Shown: positions 13,419 to 14,986 of the stretch, in pieces | Layout of the letters: each line of letters opens with the position of its first letter | How positions within the stretch are numbered: the stretch's first letter is position 1 | DNA from: Verrucomicrobiota bacterium | GTDB taxonomy: Bacteria > Verrucomicrobiota > Verrucomicrobiia > Limisphaerales > UBA1096 | DNA length: 14,986 bases | NCBI GenBank assembly: GCA_030747575.1 | Contig: JASLKI010000144.1 | Span: forward strand, 1 to 14,986 | Direction of reading: 5' to 3' | The notes under the pieces: model-generated | Told to the model about the DNA's origin: nothing | Databases searched by the model: none | What the model saw: the letters and a program-made list of their open reading frames with translations, nothing else | Program-made: the position numbers and the translations under genes

Positions 13419-13759
13419 TGTAGTTTGTCGCCAATAAAACCTTGTGCACCGGACAACCGGTTTGGGTTACAGCGGAACGGCAACCTGACAACACATCTCG
13501 GCCCATGCAAGCGATATCACGAGTGAGTCATGCCATCGACAGCACGCGCGGGGTGATTTTGACTTTTGCGTGTCGAACACGATACTTCGGCCTCGACGTG
13601 AGCATAATATCCAGAATTTTCAAGCGGCCCGGTGAGCGAATGGCTGAGAGGCTGGAATACGCCCCCGCCGCCGACACTATCGACACCAACGAAAAAATCC
13701 TCAAACCGCGGCGAAGATAACCGGCACGGTTCGACCCCCAAATCCCGGTGAGTTAGCCG
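13419..13759. other. 341-base stretch without a convincing gene
   Basis: No open frame here has a recognisable product or start signal. It lies upstream of the lipocalin-like gene and downstream of the second sulfatase, both on the minus strand. It should hold the promoter of the former and the 3' end of the latter, but I see no good terminator. The plus strand carries a sigma70-like promoter with a dyad in its spacer (13559-13586) and a short stretch resembling a tRNA-Ser D arm (13631-13663). Confidence 0.7.
13559..13586 (+). promoter_or_regulatory. Sigma70-like promoter with an operator-like dyad
   Basis: TTGACT (13559-13564), 16 bases, then GATACT (13581-13586). The spacer contains CGTGT (13569-13573), CGA, ACACG (13577-13581), a perfect inverted repeat overlapping the -10. 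It points toward a region with no plus-strand gene, so either an unannotated RNA starts near 13593 or the match is chance. Confidence 0.3.
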
Positions 13760-14986
13760 CTACCGACTGCGACCCCTGATTCGGATATCCTCGAGCTGCG
13801 CTGTCAACCTGCCGACCAGTTCCGGCTTGGCCTGGGCCAGATCTTTTCGCTCGCCGAGGTCGCTCGACAGGTCGAACAACCGGTACGGTTTGGCGAACGG
13901 TTTGCCCTTGGGCGCCTCGCGTCCGCCGGAGCCGTTGCCGGCCACCAGCTTCCATTTACCATTTCTCAACGCGAACATGCCGCCCGCGCTGTGGTTGATC
14001 ACCGGCGGACGCAGCTTGGCCCAGTCGCCGCCCCGGAACAGCGGCAGCCAGCTGAAGCTGTCCTCCGCCGCGTTGTCCGGCAACGTGGCCCCGGCAATCT
14101 CGGCGCAGGTGGCAAACAGGTCGACGTGCGCGGTGGTGCGGGCGCATTTTGAGCCGGGCTTAATCACCCCCGGCCAGCTCGCAAAAAACGGCACCCGATG
14201 GCCCGCCTCCCACACATCCGCCTTGGTGCCGCGCAGGTCGCCGTTGGCGGTGTGATGCGTTTCGTTGAAAGCCTGAATCGTCGGGTCGCTCAAGTGATCC
14301 TCCTTTTCATCAGCGCCACGACGGTGCATGAACGAGCCGTTGTCGCTCGTGAAAATCAACAGCGTGTTTTTCTCGATACCCGCTTCGCGGATCGCCTTCA
14401 TCACCTGACCCACCGTCCAGTCCACCTGCATCACGAAATCGCCGTAAAGGCCGAGCTTCGACTTGCCGATGAAACGCGGGTGTGGCTGCACCGGCTTGTG
14501 CGGCGCGGACAGCGGGAAGTAGAGAAAAAAGGGCTGATCTGTTTTGGCGCGCTGCTCGATCACGCCGGTCGCCTTGCGCGTGAGGTCGTCGAGGCAGTCA
14601 TCCATCACCAGTCCGGGCTGGCGCGGGCCGCGCCGCAGGAAGCCGGGGAACTTCACCGCCGGCTGGTCGATCGTCGGCAACTCGATGATCCGGCCGTTCT
14701 CGATGTACACGTACGGCGGAAAGTCGAGCGACGCCGGGATGATGTGCGAGTGGTCGAAGCCATGCTCGTTCGGCCCGTCGGTGATCGGCTTGGCGTAGTC
14801 AATCTTTCCGTCAGCGCCCTTTTGAAAGCCAAGACCCAAGTGCCACTTGCCGACGATGCTGGTATGGTAGCCGCTTGACCGCAATATCCCGGCGACCGTC
14901 AACCGCCCCGGCTCGAGCAGCGGCGCGCTGTATCCGTTCAACACGCCGCGCTTCAGTCGCGAGCGCCAGCAGTAGCGACCGGTCAG
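13760..14986 (-). CDS. Type I sulfatase, C-terminal part (cut by right edge)
   Basis: The frame is open from the TAG at 13760-13762 to the window end, 408 residues, entering as LTGRYCWRSRLKRGVLNGYS. In sulfatases this LTGR segment directly follows the C-x-[PS]-x-R signature, so the formylglycine Cys and first metal site lie just outside the window. Visible active-site elements are GKWHLG, PLSAPHKPVQPHP, and LIFTSDNGSF with the metal-binding Asp-Asn. DLRGTKADVWEAGHRVPFFASWPG is the usual segment near the substrate pocket. The end is the typical FDLSSDLGERKDLAQAKPEL. A GTG inside (14942-14944) can be read as a start but would remove conserved sequence. It is probably an exported arylsulfatase-like enzyme, clearly divergent from the sulfatase at 9784. 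Confidence 0.93.
   Translation of the reverse strand: MTGRYCWRSRLKRGVLNGYSAPLLEPGRLTVAGILRSSGYHTSIVGKWHLGLGFQKGADGKIDYAKPITDGPNEHGFDHSHIIPASLDFPPYVYIENGRIIELPTIDQPAVKFPGFLRRGPRQPGLVMDDCLDDLTRKATGVIEQRAKTDQPFFLYFPLSAPHKPVQPHPRFIGKSKLGLYGDFVMQVDWTVGQVMKAIREAGIEKNTLLIFTSDNGSFMHRRGADEKEDHLSDPTIQAFNETHHTANGDLRGTKADVWEAGHRVPFFASWPGVIKPGSKCARTTAHVDLFATCAEIAGATLPDNAAEDSFSWLPLFRGGDWAKLRPPVINHSAGGMFALRNGKWKLVAGNGSGGREAPKGKPFAKPYRLFDLSSDLGERKDLAQAKPELVGRLTAQLEDIRIRGRSR

Noticed and set aside
13442..13720. Plus-strand open frame of 92 codons in the geneless stretch
   Set aside because: No ribosome binding site, no signal peptide or known motif, and ordinary length for a chance frame in GC-rich DNA.
13631..13740. 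tRNA-Ser-like stretch (a D-arm-like TGGCTGAGAGGCTGG, later GGTTCGACC)
   Set aside because: The acceptor ends do not pair, the T stem does not close and no anticodon arm can be drawn, so it is at most a remnant or chance.
14198..14878. Plus-strand open frame of 226 codons opposite the second sulfatase
   Set aside because: Antisense to conserved sulfatase motifs, with a His/Arg/Val-rich composition typical of shadow frames.

Overview
The window is a GC-rich, gene-dense bacterial segment. I infer Verrucomicrobia or a close PVC relative. The reasons are a DUF1559-type protein with a prepilin leader, two type I sulfatases, an AGCS symporter with a signal peptide, and a truncated membrane protein starting like the ABC-2 permeases of that group. 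No rRNA, intact tRNA, CRISPR array, insertion sequence or phage gene is visible.

Layout. Positions 1-2725 (minus strand): the start of a probable ABC-2 permease (cut by the left edge), an AGCS sodium:amino-acid symporter, and a prepilin-like DUF1559 protein followed by a clear terminator. Positions 2796-7100 (minus strand): an importer operon. Its order is a tandem ModA-like binding protein, a ModB-like permease, an ABC ATPase, and a ThiF/MoeB/HesA-like protein. The first three genes overlap by ATGA. Positions 7192-9394 (plus strand): a PhzF-family protein and a probable ATP-grasp-like protein. Positions 9458-12624 (plus strand): a small lipoprotein, a sulfatase, a membrane-anchored lytic transglycosylase and DapF. 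Positions 12625-12917: a structured noncoding stretch and a terminator. Positions 12918-14986 (minus strand): a secreted lipocalin-like protein, a 341-base gap, and the C-terminal part of a second sulfatase cut by the right edge.

How the genes work together. The importer operon probably takes up molybdate, tungstate or a similar oxyanion. It is unusual in three ways: two binding domains sit in one polypeptide, about 160 extra residues lie between TM1 and TM2 of the permease, and the E1-like protein lacks several adenylation residues. DapF and the transglycosylase both concern peptidoglycan. The sulfatases fit degradation of sulfated polysaccharides.

The strongest signal not explained by genes is a dispersed palindrome, CTTGGCCAAG (fullest form GCGCTTGGCCAAGCGC). 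By hand count it occurs eight times exactly, with several one-base variants and other TGGCCA-centred perfect palindromes of up to 18 bp. Copies lie in different genes, in all three reading frames and in spacers, so the signal is at DNA level and resembles the HIP1 palindromes of cyanobacteria.
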